The position numbers and the translations under genes are program-made. Under the pieces are notes generated by a model. The model searched no databases. It was given only the letters and a program-made list of their open reading frames with translations, and was not told where the DNA came from. From assembly GCA_965221985.1 (NCBI GenBank), contig OZ244928.1, positions 682,001 to 746,000 on the forward strand: a stretch of DNA of 64,000 nucleotides. Reading direction: 5' to 3'. Numbering within the stretch: the stretch's first letter is position 1; every line of letters begins with the position of its first letter. Origin of the DNA: J054 sp965221985. GTDB lineage: Bacteria; Pseudomonadota; Gammaproteobacteria; Steroidobacterales; GCA-2729495. Positions 25,833-34,260 of the stretch are shown here, piece by piece.

Positions 25833-28800
25833 ATGAAGCGACTACGACAATTGTTCTTGATGTTATTCGTCGCCGCACTGGTGCCGGCGGCCGCTGGCAA
25901 TCTGCGTCCAGCGCCCGCGGATGGGCAGCTAAGGATTCTTAGCGTTCAATCGCAGGATGAGCGACTGTATATCGTGCAACTGGCCGATGCACCGGCATTG
26001 ACCTACCGCGGCGGTAAAGGTCTAGCCGCAACCAAGCCCGCTGAGGGCGAACGCTTCGATCCCGACCATCCCAATGTTCAGCGCTACGGCGACCATCTAG
26101 TTCGGCAGCACGATGCCGCGCTACGCTCCGTTGGCGCTTACTACGAAAAAATCTATAGCTATCGCTATACTTTTAACGGCTTTGCCGCACGCATGACAGA
26201 GCAACAAGCGCAAAAACTTCGCAGCCAACGCCATGTGCTCAATGTTTGGGAAGATCAAGCTCGTTATCTTTACACGAACAACAGTTCTTCTTTCTTGGGC
26301 TTGTTTAGCAACGAGAACGGCCTGCGCACAAGCCTCGGCTTGAATGGCGAAAACGTAGTAATCGGCGTTATCGATAGTGGCATTGCACCGGAACACCCAA
26401 GTTTTAAAGACATCGAAGAGAGGAACTCGCGCGTACCCCGTCTATGCCGGAGTACCTGGGCCGAAAATAGCCTGCTGGGTTTGTGGCTATGCTTTCGTTT
26501 TAGAGATGCGGACGACGAAGTCAATTTTTCCGCCGCGGTACCCGGCTGGAAGGGACGTTGCGAAGCGGGCGACACCAGAGCAGATCGATTCAATAGTAGT
26601 GACTGCAACAATAAGATCGTCGGTGCGCGTTTTTATATCGACGGGTTTCTCGCCAGCAATCAACTAGACGCCAACGAGTTTATTTCACCCCGAGATGCGG
26701 ATGGCCACGGCACGCATATTGCATCCACCGCCGCGGGCAATGAAGTCGGCGCTGCCATTGCCGGCAACGAGGTGGCGCGCGTTGGTGGCGTGGCGCCGCG
26801 CGCGCGTATCGCCGTCTATAAAGCCTGTTGGTTGGAGCCAGGACAAACGCGCGGAACTTGCAGTACGGCTGACTTGCAGCGGGCCATTGAAGACGCGGTG
26901 ACCGATGGTGTGGATGTTATTAACTACTCCGTGGGCAATACGGACATCAGCATCAACGACCCCGACGATCTAGCCCTGCTGGCAGCTTCAGACGCCGGCG
27001 TGCTAAGCGTTGTAGCCGCGGGCAATGACGGTCCCGACAATCCGCTAGGCAATATTTTATCCCCCGCCGGAGCCCCCTGGGTGCTGACAGTGGCCGCGTC
27101 CAGCCGCGGGGGAACGAAATTCGCCGAAGCCCTGCGCGTTAATTCACCGGCCAGCGTGGCGCGTAACTATGCGCAGATTGAAGCAACTTTCACGCCACCA
27201 CTAAGCAGAACGGGTGCCATTACCAAGCAACTCATTCTTGTTGACGACGGCATTGCAATTTTCGGTGGCGGGGCCGTGGGTACCACCTACGATGCTTGCG
27301 AAACCATCAGAAACAGCGGCGAAATCAAAAACCAGATTGCGTTTTTGCAACGCACGCAAAACGGCTGCAATTTCGAAGAGAAGTTACGCAACGTGCAGCT
27401 CGCCGGTGCCGATGCCGCCGTGGTTTTTAGCGACGACGGTCCGCCCATTGCCATGCTTGGCCCACGAAACATCATCACGATTCCGGCCGTCATGATTAGT
27501 GAATCCGACGGCGAACTATTGCTGGACCGGCTCAAGGCCGGCGACAAGATCGAAGTCACCCTTGATGGTTCTTTGGTACTCGAGCAAAACGCTGCGGGTA
27601 ACACCATGGCGAGCTTTTCATCGCGGGGACCGAATCAAGGTGCCTTGGATATTCTCAAGCCCGACGTGACTGCCCCAGGGGTCGACATCTTAGCGGCGCA
27701 TACACCAGATGTTGCCAATGGTATTCGCGGTAGAAATTTTCAGTACCTATCGGGCACATCCATGGCGGTTCCGCATGTGGCCGGCGTTGCCGCTTTGATT
27801 AAGCAGCAATATCCCAATCGTAGTCCGGCTGCTTTGGCCTCATCGTTTGTCACCAGTGCCAGGCAGAACATTCAAGACACGGACAACGAAACGCCCGCGG
27901 ATCCTTTTGACATGGGCGGCGGTCACATTGTGCCAAGTAGAGCCATTTACCCCGGCCTCGTTTATGAGGCCGGCAAGGCCGACTACGATGCCTTTCTCTG
28001 TGGCACACAGACGCCGCGGGCCGATGAAAGCGAATGCGACAGCTTACGCACCGCGGGTTTTTCGACGGATTCCGCGGATCTCAATCGGGCCACCATTAGC
28101 CTCGGATCATTAGCCCACCAGCGCACGGTTCGGCGCACCGTAACCAACGTGGGACAACCGGCAACTTACCAAGCAACAATTACTCCGCCGGATGGCATCA
28201 GCGTGACGGTGTCACCCGAGTCCCTCACTTTGGGTCGCGATGAAACCGCCGATTTCGTTTTGAATTTTTCGAAAAACGTCGCCGGTTCCGACCAGTGGCG
28301 GTTCGGGGATTTGATTTGGGATGACGGCGTACACACCGTGCGCAGCCCCATCGCCGTGCGGCCCGTGGCCTTCGTGGCACCCACTGAAGTCAGCGGTGTG
28401 GGCGCTATCGGCAATTTGGAGTTTGAGGTGGAATTTGGTTATAGCGGCGAATACGCCGCAACCGTCCATGGCTTGGCGCCGGCCGATGTCGAAACGGGCT
28501 ACGTCGCCAATGACCCCTTCAAGAATTATGTTTTTGAGCCGGATAACCGCTTCTTGCCCGAGAGTGTGGCGCGTTTTGTTTTTGATGTGGCTGAAGATGC
28601 AGCTTTTCTGCGCGTAGCCTTGTTCAATGAGGACACCGACGGCGAGGACGATCTGGATCTTTATTTGTACTACTGCCCATTTGATCTATCGCAAGCTTGT
28701 AGTGAGTTGCTCAATAGTGGCGCGGATGATTCGAACGAAGCCGTCAGCATAGAGTTCCCTAGCGCGGGCGAATATTATGTGGACGTGCACGGATTTCGGA

Positions 28801-29036
28801 CGGATGAAGTGGCCGGCGGTCCCGGCGCGAATTTCGACCTGTCCGTTTGGACCTTCGGCGTTAACGACAACCGCAGCAATCTAAGCATCACCGCACCCGC
28901 GGATGCCAGCCTTGGTCAAACTGGCAGCATTAACTTGCAGTGGACCGATTTGGAGCCCGCGCGCTACCTGGGTGGTATTACCCACGATGATGGTTTCCAG
29001 GCTTTGGCATTTACGGTACTAAGCATCGATCCCTAG
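25833..29036 (+). CDS. Secreted subtilisin-like serine protease (S8) with PA and PPC domains
   Basis: This 1067-residue secreted protease opens with a signal peptide (LRQLFLMLFVAALVPAAAG) and an I9 propeptide (about 45-140). The S8 catalytic domain has Asp at about 181 (VIDSGIAPEHP), His at about 295 (DGHGTHIAS), oxyanion Asn in AAGND (about 398) and Ser at about 643 (GTSMAVPHVAG). A PA-type insert (about 455-585) sits between oxyanion Asn and Ser. After the catalytic domain come an Fn3-like beta domain (about 765-870) and a PPC domain (about 880-1020) with acidic DTDGEDDLDLYLYY and GEYYVDVHGF. This plant-subtilase-like layout is frequent in marine gammaproteobacteria. The start is ATG at 25833; a GTG two codons earlier is possible. 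No cognate inhibitor lies nearby. Confidence 0.92.
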   Translation: MKRLRQLFLMLFVAALVPAAAGNLRPAPADGQLRILSVQSQDERLYIVQLADAPALTYRGGKGLAATKPAEGERFDPDHPNVQRYGDHLVRQHDAALRSVGAYYEKIYSYRYTFNGFAARMTEQQAQKLRSQRHVLNVWEDQARYLYTNNSSSFLGLFSNENGLRTSLGLNGENVVIGVIDSGIAPEHPSFKDIEERNSRVPRLCRSTWAENSLLGLWLCFRFRDADDEVNFSAAVPGWKGRCEAGDTRADRFNSSDCNNKIVGARFYIDGFLASNQLDANEFISPRDADGHGTHIASTAAGNEVGAAIAGNEVARVGGVAPRARIAVYKACWLEPGQTRGTCSTADLQRAIEDAVTDGVDVINYSVGNTDISINDPDDLALLAASDAGVLSVVAAGNDGPDNPLGNILSPAGAPWVLTVAASSRGGTKFAEALRVNSPASVARNYAQIEATFTPPLSRTGAITKQLILVDDGIAIFGGGAVGTTYDACETIRNSGEIKNQIAFLQRTQNGCNFEEKLRNVQLAGADAAVVFSDDGPPIAMLGPRNIITIPAVMISESDGELLLDRLKAGDKIEVTLDGSLVLEQNAAGNTMASFSSRGPNQGALDILKPDVTAPGVDILAAHTPDVANGIRGRNFQYLSGTSMAVPHVAGVAALIKQQYPNRSPAALASSFVTSARQNIQDTDNETPADPFDMGGGHIVPSRAIYPGLVYEAGKADYDAFLCGTQTPRADESECDSLRTAGFSTDSADLNRATISLGSLAHQRTVRRTVTNVGQPATYQATITPPDGISVTVSPESLTLGRDETADFVLNFSKNVAGSDQWRFGDLIWDDGVHTVRSPIAVRPVAFVAPTEVSGVGAIGNLEFEVEFGYSGEYAATVHGLAPADVETGYVANDPFKNYVFEPDNRFLPESVARFVFDVAEDAAFLRVALFNEDTDGEDDLDLYLYYCPFDLSQACSELLNSGADDSNEAVSIEFPSAGEYYVDVHGFRTDEVAGGPGANFDLSVWTFGVNDNRSNLSITAPADASLGQTGSINLQWTDLEPARYLGGITHDDGFQALAFTVLSIDP

Positions 29037-29128
29037 GTATTGGCGCACAGGCCGGGCGTGGACAAGCCTAAAAGCCCCGGGCGCGACTATGATGTCAGCG
29101 CGAACTATTGCAGCTATGGAGAAAAGGA

Positions 29129-29572
29129 ATGTTTCTTAGCCAGACGAATCGTCGCGTAGTTGGCATTGCCCTGGGCATTCTCGCCGGGAACTTACTGCTG
29201 GGCTGTGGCGGACCCCAGGCCAACGGCGGTGCATCGTCGTCTGGCAATCAAGTTGATGAACAACTGTTGCTGGATTATCTTGCCGACAACAATACCGTCG
29301 CCCTCATTGATGCACGCAGTCCAGGGGAATATTCCTCCCAACACATTCCAGGTGCCGTTAACTTGCCCTACGATGAACTTGACGAGCACAAAGCACTGTT
29401 ACCCAGTAAGAAAGATAAACCCATTGTCATTTATTGCCGCAGCGGTAAGCGTGCTGGAATTCTGGGTAAAGACTTAAAGGCGCTAGGTTATTCCGAAGTA
29501 CATGTCTTGCCCCGTGAGCAAATCTTTTGGAACGACGAAATGATGGTGCTCAACGCCAGCCTAAAAGAGTAA
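29129..29572 (+). CDS. Rhodanese-domain lipoprotein
   Basis: This 147-residue protein has a type II signal peptide ending LLLGCGG (lipidated Cys26), a flexible Gly/Ser linker and one rhodanese domain. The active-site loop is YCRSGKRAG with Cys103, preceded by LIDARSPGEY and HIPGAVNLPYDELD. It should act as a periplasmic membrane-tethered sulfurtransferase or persulfide carrier. The C-terminal segment VLPREQIFWNDEMMV is shared with the second rhodanese downstream and is not part of the common fold. The ATG at 29129 is supported by GGAG seven bases upstream and by placing the signal peptide correctly. It appears separate from the following operon, which has its own promoter-like region. Confidence 0.88.
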   Translation: MFLSQTNRRVVGIALGILAGNLLLGCGGPQANGGASSSGNQVDEQLLLDYLADNNTVALIDARSPGEYSSQHIPGAVNLPYDELDEHKALLPSKKDKPIVIYCRSGKRAGILGKDLKALGYSEVHVLPREQIFWNDEMMVLNASLKE

Positions 29573-29877
29573 GCCTCACTCCAAGACAGCAGGTTCGAGC
29601 TAGAATTGCCTCGAAAAGTGCGCACATAAGCCCCACGAACTGTTGGCCACCTCACGGTTTACCACCAAAGCTGGTTATCTATTCGGCCCGGTGCTCACGG
29701 GCGCAGAGGCGACCCAAAACGTGCACCCAGGGCAGGCAGCGCCTTCAGTCCTCAGTTCAGCACTGAGCAAGTCATGCTCTCGATCGCTGCCGAGACTCGG
29801 CGAATCGGGGCAATTGACAAGCGAGTAGGCATCGAGGTAATTTAGACTGAGTCTAAATTGCTAGCTAGGAGGTTAGG
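29573..29877 (+). promoter_or_regulatory. Intergenic region with promoter-like elements and operator-like inverted repeat
   Basis: This 305-base gap holds no plausible gene. Near its 3' end TTGACA (29814-29819) is followed after 18 bases by TAATTT (29838-29843). A perfect inverted repeat AATTTAGAC-TGA-GTCTAAATT covers 29839-29859, over the -10 and presumed start point. TAGGAGG (29866-29872), five bases before the GTG at 29878, is the strongest ribosome-binding site noticed in the window. The arrangement is that of a repressor-controlled promoter for the rhodanese-peroxidase operon; the regulator is not identified. Nothing else is evident in the upstream 230 bases. Confidence 0.5.
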
Positions 29878-30348
29878 GTGTCCAGCAAAGCCTTTTACGG
29901 CGCAATCTGCGGTCTCTTCACGGTGCTGCTGCTCGGCCCCGGAACCTGGACGCATGCAGGCCCGGAAATGTCCGGCCAACTAGTGGACAAGCAAAAGTTG
30001 CTCGGATTTCTCGCCGACAATAGCAGCCTGATTCTGATTGATGCGCGCAGCCCCGAAGAGTTTGCCGCCCAACATATTCCTGGCGCCATCAATCTGCCGT
30101 TTGATCAGCTGGATCGACATCGCGCCTCGCTACCGCGTGATTACCAATCACCCATTGTTGTCTACTGCCGAAGCGGCCAACGCGCCGAGTCCTTACGCAA
30201 AGATCTAGCAGCTTTAGGCTACACCGATGTGCAAGTGTTACCCCGCGAACAAATATTCTGGAACGAAGAGGTCATTGTGTTTAACTGCGGCGTTGACACC
30301 GAAACCGCACCCCAAGCTAGCCCCATCACGGCCGTGTCTGGCGATTAG
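29878..30348 (+). CDS. Exported rhodanese-domain protein (second paralogue)
   Basis: This 156-residue protein has an N-terminal signal peptide (hydrophobic AICGLFTVLLLGPGTW, Ala-containing cleavage region) and one rhodanese domain with active-site Cys97 in VVYCRSGQRAES. It is closely similar to the upstream rhodanese lipoprotein (LIDARSP.E, HIPGA.NLP.D.LD, KDL.ALGY, VLPREQIFWN), so the two are paralogues. This copy has no lipobox and an added C-terminal tail with one Cys (FNCGVDTE). The start is GTG at 29878. It is first in a tight operon; the peroxidase gene begins eight bases after its stop. Confidence 0.87.
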   Translation: MSSKAFYGAICGLFTVLLLGPGTWTHAGPEMSGQLVDKQKLLGFLADNSSLILIDARSPEEFAAQHIPGAINLPFDQLDRHRASLPRDYQSPIVVYCRSGQRAESLRKDLAALGYTDVQVLPREQIFWNEEVIVFNCGVDTETAPQASPITAVSGD

Positions 30349-30356
30349 GAGTAAAC

Positions 30357-31499
30357 ATGAGAGGCCTTGTCACAATTCTTGCTTCATTCACCAGCTCTAG
30401 TCTGTTAGCGGCCGCACCCCTAGGTTTGCCAGAGTTGGAAATCCCCGCAAACAATCCGCAAACACCCGACAAAGTTGCCTTAGGCGACAAGCTTTTTCAC
30501 GACCAACGCTTCAGCTCAACCGGCCAGGTCAGTTGCTCAAGCTGCCACGACGCAGAGAAAGGTTTTACCGATAGCCCACTCAGCAAGTCCGAAGGTATTA
30601 ACAAACTGACGGGTACTCGCAATGCGCCGACCGTTTTAAATGCAGCCTACAATCGGTCGCAGTTCTGGGACGGTCGCTCGCCAGATCTAGAAGACCAAGC
30701 TCTACATCCGTTTGTTAACCCGGTGGAAATGGCACTGCCAGATCACGAGGCTTTGCTCACCGTCATCCGCGCCGATGCTGACTATTTGCAACAGTTCGAG
30801 CGCGTGTTCGGCAAAGCGGCCAATGAGATCGGTATGCAGGAAGTCACGCACGCGATCGCCGCCTTTGAACGCACAAAGATCGGTGGCAATTCACCTTTTG
30901 ATCGTTTCTATTTTGCCAATGAGGCCGACGCCATGGGCCCGGCGGCCCAACGCGGTTTGGATGTGTTTCTAAATGACGGACGCTGCGTATCTTGTCATGT
31001 GATCGAACAAGATCAAGCTTTGTTCACTGATCACCGTTTTCACAATATCGGCGTCGGAATTAACGAACTGCAATCCACCATCGTTGCAACAGCCCGCGCA
31101 TTCCAGCAACAGAAACTCGCTGACGAAAACTTGGATGTGGACGTAGCCGCCTTAACCGACGCCAATGTTTCTGAGCTTGGGCGTTTCGCCATAACAGACG
31201 AACTGAGCGACATGGGAGGATTCAAAACACCGAGCCTACGCAATATCGCCTTGACAGCACCCTATATGCATGACGGCAGTATTGAAACCCTGCGCGAAGT
31301 CGTCACGCACTACAACAATGGCGGCGTGACCAATGAAGACGATCCCGTCAATCCGTTTATCAGTGGCGGCATTCGACCCCTAGACTTGACGGAAGAGCAA
31401 ATCGATGACTTGGTTGAGTTTATGGAGGCCTTAACCAGCCCTGAATACGACAAGTCGAAAACGGCAGCTATCGAGACGCCCAGCTTGGGGAGTAACTAG
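30357..31499 (+). CDS. Di-haem cytochrome c peroxidase family protein (CcpA/MauG type)
   Basis: This 380-residue periplasmic protein has a signal peptide (about 1-20) and two c-type haem sites, CSSCH (60-64) and CVSCH (210-214). Family landmarks are ALGDKLFHDQRFSSTGQVSC, the FWDGR motif at 103-107, HPFVNPVEM, and FKTPSLRNIALTAPYMHDGS near the C-terminus. Such enzymes reduce hydrogen peroxide with electrons from small cytochromes, or in the MauG branch oxidise protein side chains. The start ATG has TAGGAG directly upstream, overlapping the rhodanese stop. The neighbouring mono-haem cytochrome gene is a plausible electron donor. Confidence 0.92.
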   Translation: MRGLVTILASFTSSSLLAAAPLGLPELEIPANNPQTPDKVALGDKLFHDQRFSSTGQVSCSSCHDAEKGFTDSPLSKSEGINKLTGTRNAPTVLNAAYNRSQFWDGRSPDLEDQALHPFVNPVEMALPDHEALLTVIRADADYLQQFERVFGKAANEIGMQEVTHAIAAFERTKIGGNSPFDRFYFANEADAMGPAAQRGLDVFLNDGRCVSCHVIEQDQALFTDHRFHNIGVGINELQSTIVATARAFQQQKLADENLDVDVAALTDANVSELGRFAITDELSDMGGFKTPSLRNIALTAPYMHDGSIETLREVVTHYNNGGVTNEDDPVNPFISGGIRPLDLTEEQIDDLVEFMEALTSPEYDKSKTAAIETPSLGSN

Positions 31500-31501
31500 T
31501 A

Positions 31502-32572
31502 ATGAATAATCAGCGCCGAAAATTTCTTCGCAATGCCGGAGCAGGTATCGCCGCCAGCATGCTACCCGTGAGCATGGTAAAGCTGGCTTTCGCCGATGAT
31601 GCGAACCAAGATTTTAGTTTCGCCTATATTTCTGATGCGCACATTCAGCATATTTCCGGCAAGCAGTTCGTCCGCAATTGGGACCAGGGACTCATACGGG
31701 CAGTAGCCGAGGCTAATCTGCTGGAACCCAAACCGGACTTCGTCGTTTTTGGTGGTGATCTTGCCCAGCTGGGCACCAAGCCGGAGCTAGATCATGGCGC
31801 GGAAATTCTCTCGGCCCTGCGCTACAAAACGCATATGGTGATGGGCGAACATGACTATTACCTGGACCTTGGGGAGTACTGGAGTGAGCTGTTTGGCAAG
31901 CACTACTACAGCTTCGACCACAAGGGAGTCCATTTTGTCGTCGTCAACAGCATTCTGACCGACGAAAAGTGGACTTTCGACCGCTGGCCCACGGCGGAGC
32001 AGCGCATGAACGAAATGGCCGGCTTGGATAACCCCAACGGTTCGCCTTTCATGGTGGGTGCCACGCAGCTAAGGTGGCTGGAGCAAGACCTGGAAGACCT
32101 ATCAGACGACACACCCGTGGTGGTCTTTTCTCACTCACCTTTGCAAAAAATCTACAAAGGCTGGAATTTCTGGACCGAAGAAGCCGATGAGATTCAGAAA
32201 ATTCTGAAACGCTTTAAGAAGGCCAATGTGATTTACGGGCATGTTCATCAAATTCAATACAATCAAATCGACAACATTGCGTTTAACTCCGTAATGTCAA
32301 CGGCTTGGCCCTGGCCCTACCCCGAGAGCTATGCCCAGGTGGAAAGTTACCTGCCCGTACTTACCGTACCCATGAACCGTGCCGATCCCTTCGACGAGCG
32401 CGATGCGACCGGTTGGCAATTTATGAACCTAAACTCCGGACGGGCCGATCTACACTTCAATTTGTACAACAATAAGAACCGGGTTGTTGCGTTTAACGAA
32501 AAGCGGCAGCGACCGGAAGACCGAGATTATCAACCCGAAGGCGCGCGTATCCCCGCGCAAAAACACTACTAG
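31502..32572 (+). CDS. Tat-exported metallophosphoesterase
   Basis: This 356-residue protein has a twin-arginine signal (RRKFLRNAGAGIAASML) and a calcineurin-like phosphoesterase domain. The metal-binding blocks are SDAH (DxH), GGDLAQ (GD), GEHDYY (the GNHD block with Glu in place of Asn), SHSP and GHVHQ. The Asn-to-Glu change in the third block is unusual, since that residue normally ligates the metal bridge. Tat export suggests the metal is loaded before translocation. The start is two bases after the peroxidase stop, so the genes are coupled. Substrate unknown; a phosphodiester or phospholipid is possible. Confidence 0.88.
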   Translation: MNNQRRKFLRNAGAGIAASMLPVSMVKLAFADDANQDFSFAYISDAHIQHISGKQFVRNWDQGLIRAVAEANLLEPKPDFVVFGGDLAQLGTKPELDHGAEILSALRYKTHMVMGEHDYYLDLGEYWSELFGKHYYSFDHKGVHFVVVNSILTDEKWTFDRWPTAEQRMNEMAGLDNPNGSPFMVGATQLRWLEQDLEDLSDDTPVVVFSHSPLQKIYKGWNFWTEEADEIQKILKRFKKANVIYGHVHQIQYNQIDNIAFNSVMSTAWPWPYPESYAQVESYLPVLTVPMNRADPFDERDATGWQFMNLNSGRADLHFNLYNNKNRVVAFNEKRQRPEDRDYQPEGARIPAQKHY

Positions 32573-32586
32573 TCAGGAGCCATAAA

Positions 32587-32979
32587 ATGAAAACCTTTTT
32601 AGCCATGATCTTGGCTCTCTGCGCGAGTTTTACGGCCTTGGCGGATGAGTTTTCTGAATCGGACATGGAGCGCTGGATGGCGCAGTACGAGTTGGTTGCC
32701 CAGCAGGGCCGCGCACTGTGGACTAGCGGTGAGGTAGGCAGCAATGGTGTGGCCTGCGCACAGTGCCACCCCAACGCGGCGAATACGCACCCAGAAACTT
32801 ACCCCAAATTCCAAAAACAGCTAGGCCGCGTGGCGCAGATTTGGGAGATGATCAACTGGTGTATCCGCAATCCCTTAGAGGGTGAGAATCTTGCGGCGGA
32901 TGACCCGGACATGATTGCTTTGCAAGCCTACATTTTTAAGGAGCGTAGGGGCGTTGCCTTGTCACCCGGAACACATTGA
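32587..32979 (+). CDS. Small periplasmic c-type cytochrome (mono-haem)
   Basis: This 130-residue protein has a signal peptide (MKTFLAMILALCASFTALA) and one haem site CAQCH at 57-61. The C-terminal half has MINWCIRNPLEGENLAADD and MIALQAYIF, the pattern found in the haem domains of SoxA/TsdA-like and related cytochromes, where NWC precedes a Met/aromatic region. A distal ligand cannot be assigned by eye. It is the last gene of the rhodanese-peroxidase-phosphoesterase operon (14-base gap, AGGAG upstream) and the obvious candidate redox partner for the peroxidase. Confidence 0.85.
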   Translation: MKTFLAMILALCASFTALADEFSESDMERWMAQYELVAQQGRALWTSGEVGSNGVACAQCHPNAANTHPETYPKFQKQLGRVAQIWEMINWCIRNPLEGENLAADDPDMIALQAYIFKERRGVALSPGTH

Positions 32980-33091
32980 TTGTTGGGATTAGTCCGCAAG
33001 CCCTGGAGCGGGCGCCGAGTAATCTCTGATCAATAGCCGGCGGCAGCCACGGGCGTATCTACAAACCTGTCCCTGCGTATCCCATTGAAGT

Positions 33092-33484
33092 TTAGCTCGT
33101 TGCCCAGACCGGTGCGGTGAGATTCACAAGAGCAAGCAGCAACAAAGTCAGCCAGGTGATCAGTGTGCCGTAGAAACGCCCGGATGTTTGACCTTTGGAC
33201 TGACCCAAGCCGACGGCGTGCAATAGACGACCAATGATGAGCAGCGCGCCCGCTGCGTTAAGTAGCCAAAAATTCGCAGCCTGGCTTTCGGCCAGGCCTA
33301 ACAATATAAGAGCCAGGGGCATGTATTCGACGCAGTTGCCCTGTACGCGAATGGCGCGCTCAAGTTCTTCCTGATCCCCGCTACCTATGCCCACTTGGTG
33401 TTTACGGCGCAAACCCACGACGCGGGCACTTAGAAACAGCAACAACAAGGCGCCAAGGCCTGCGTAGAAACCAGTGATCATCAT
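33092..33484 (-). CDS. MAPEG family membrane protein
   Basis: This 130-residue integral membrane protein has four helices. The MAPEG signature is seen in the cytoplasmic loop and second helix: ERAIRVQGNCVEYMPLALILLGLAE, with conserved Arg, Asn, Glu and the following aromatic. Bacterial relatives are glutathione-dependent or of unknown activity. Two adjacent ATG codons open the frame; the first (33484) is used. It converges on the cytochrome gene with about 110 bases between and lies downstream of tag. Confidence 0.85.
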   Translation of the reverse strand: MMITGFYAGLGALLLLFLSARVVGLRRKHQVGIGSGDQEELERAIRVQGNCVEYMPLALILLGLAESQAANFWLLNAAGALLIIGRLLHAVGLGQSKGQTSGRFYGTLITWLTLLLLALVNLTAPVWATS

Positions 33485-33525
33485 GGCGATTTCCTCATTT
33501 CAAATAAGCTGGCTGACCCTGAGGG

Positions 33526-34119
33526 TTAGGGCGCCAAAGCCGCGCACTCAGCATAACGAAAACAACTCAGTAGATGGTCGTTCACCAATCCCGTCGCTTG
33601 CAAATGAGCGTACACGATCGTGCTGCCGACAAACTTGAAGCCACGCTTTTTCAAATCTTTGCTAAGCGCATCGGAAACCGCCGAGGTAGCCGGCACCTCC
33701 GACGGCTTACGCCAGCGGTTTTGCACAGGGTGATGGTTGACGAAGCTCCATATATAGTCGCTGAAACTGCCAAGCTGGGACTGTAGCTCTAGAAATGCGC
33801 GGGCATTCGAGACAGCCGCTGCGATCTTTAGACGATTGCGAATAATGTCCGGATTCTTAGCCAGCTTGCGTTCTTGCGCCGGAGTAAATCGAGCAACAAG
33901 TTCCGGGTCGAAATCCGCGAAGGCCTCGCGGTAGCCCTCACGCTTGTGCAGGACCGTGGCCCAACTGAGCCCCGCTTGTGCTCCCTCCAGAATCAGAAAT
34001 TCGAATTGGCGCTGATCGTCTTGTACCGGCACGCCCCATTCCGTGTCGTGATACCGCTGATAGACATCACTGACCCCTAGTGACCAAGGGCAGGGCTCTC
34101 GCTCGTTTGTGGTAGACAT
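33526..34119 (-). CDS. tag: DNA-3-methyladenine glycosylase I
   Basis: This 197-residue cytoplasmic base-excision repair enzyme removes 3-methyladenine. Features are the N-terminal zinc/aromatic site PCPWSLG, YHDTEWGVPVQDD with the conserved EWG, LEGAQAGLSWATVLHKREGYREAF, and the C-terminal FVGSTIVYAHLQATGLVNDHLLSCF with the HxxxC tail. The ATG at 34119 is preferred: the longer frame to 34188 would begin in the T tract of a hairpin. It diverges from aroE. Confidence 0.94.
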   Translation of the reverse strand: MSTTNEREPCPWSLGVSDVYQRYHDTEWGVPVQDDQRQFEFLILEGAQAGLSWATVLHKREGYREAFADFDPELVARFTPAQERKLAKNPDIIRNRLKIAAAVSNARAFLELQSQLGSFSDYIWSFVNHHPVQNRWRKPSEVPATSAVSDALSKDLKKRGFKFVGSTIVYAHLQATGLVNDHLLSCFRYAECAALAP

Positions 34120-34179
34120 TTTTTGGAGTTTTTCCTCACTAAGGCCAGGGTAGGCATGCCGCCGACTAAAGATTATGGT

Positions 34180-34208
34180 AAAAAGCAAACAGCCGCGATG
34201 CTCGCGGC
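34180..34208 (-). terminator. Terminator-like hairpin in the tag leader
   Basis: Read on the minus strand, GCCGCGA and TCGCGGC form a 7-bp stem around a three-base loop (34192-34208), followed by TGTTTGCTTTTT. It points toward tag and ends about 60 bases before its start codon, yet no minus-strand gene lies upstream, because aroE is on the plus strand. It may block antisense transcription, attenuate tag, or be a leftover. Confidence 0.5.
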
Positions 34209-34260
34209 AACGATAGATCCCGCGCGATCAGCCGGGAAACTGCCAGGGGAGCATTCTTAA

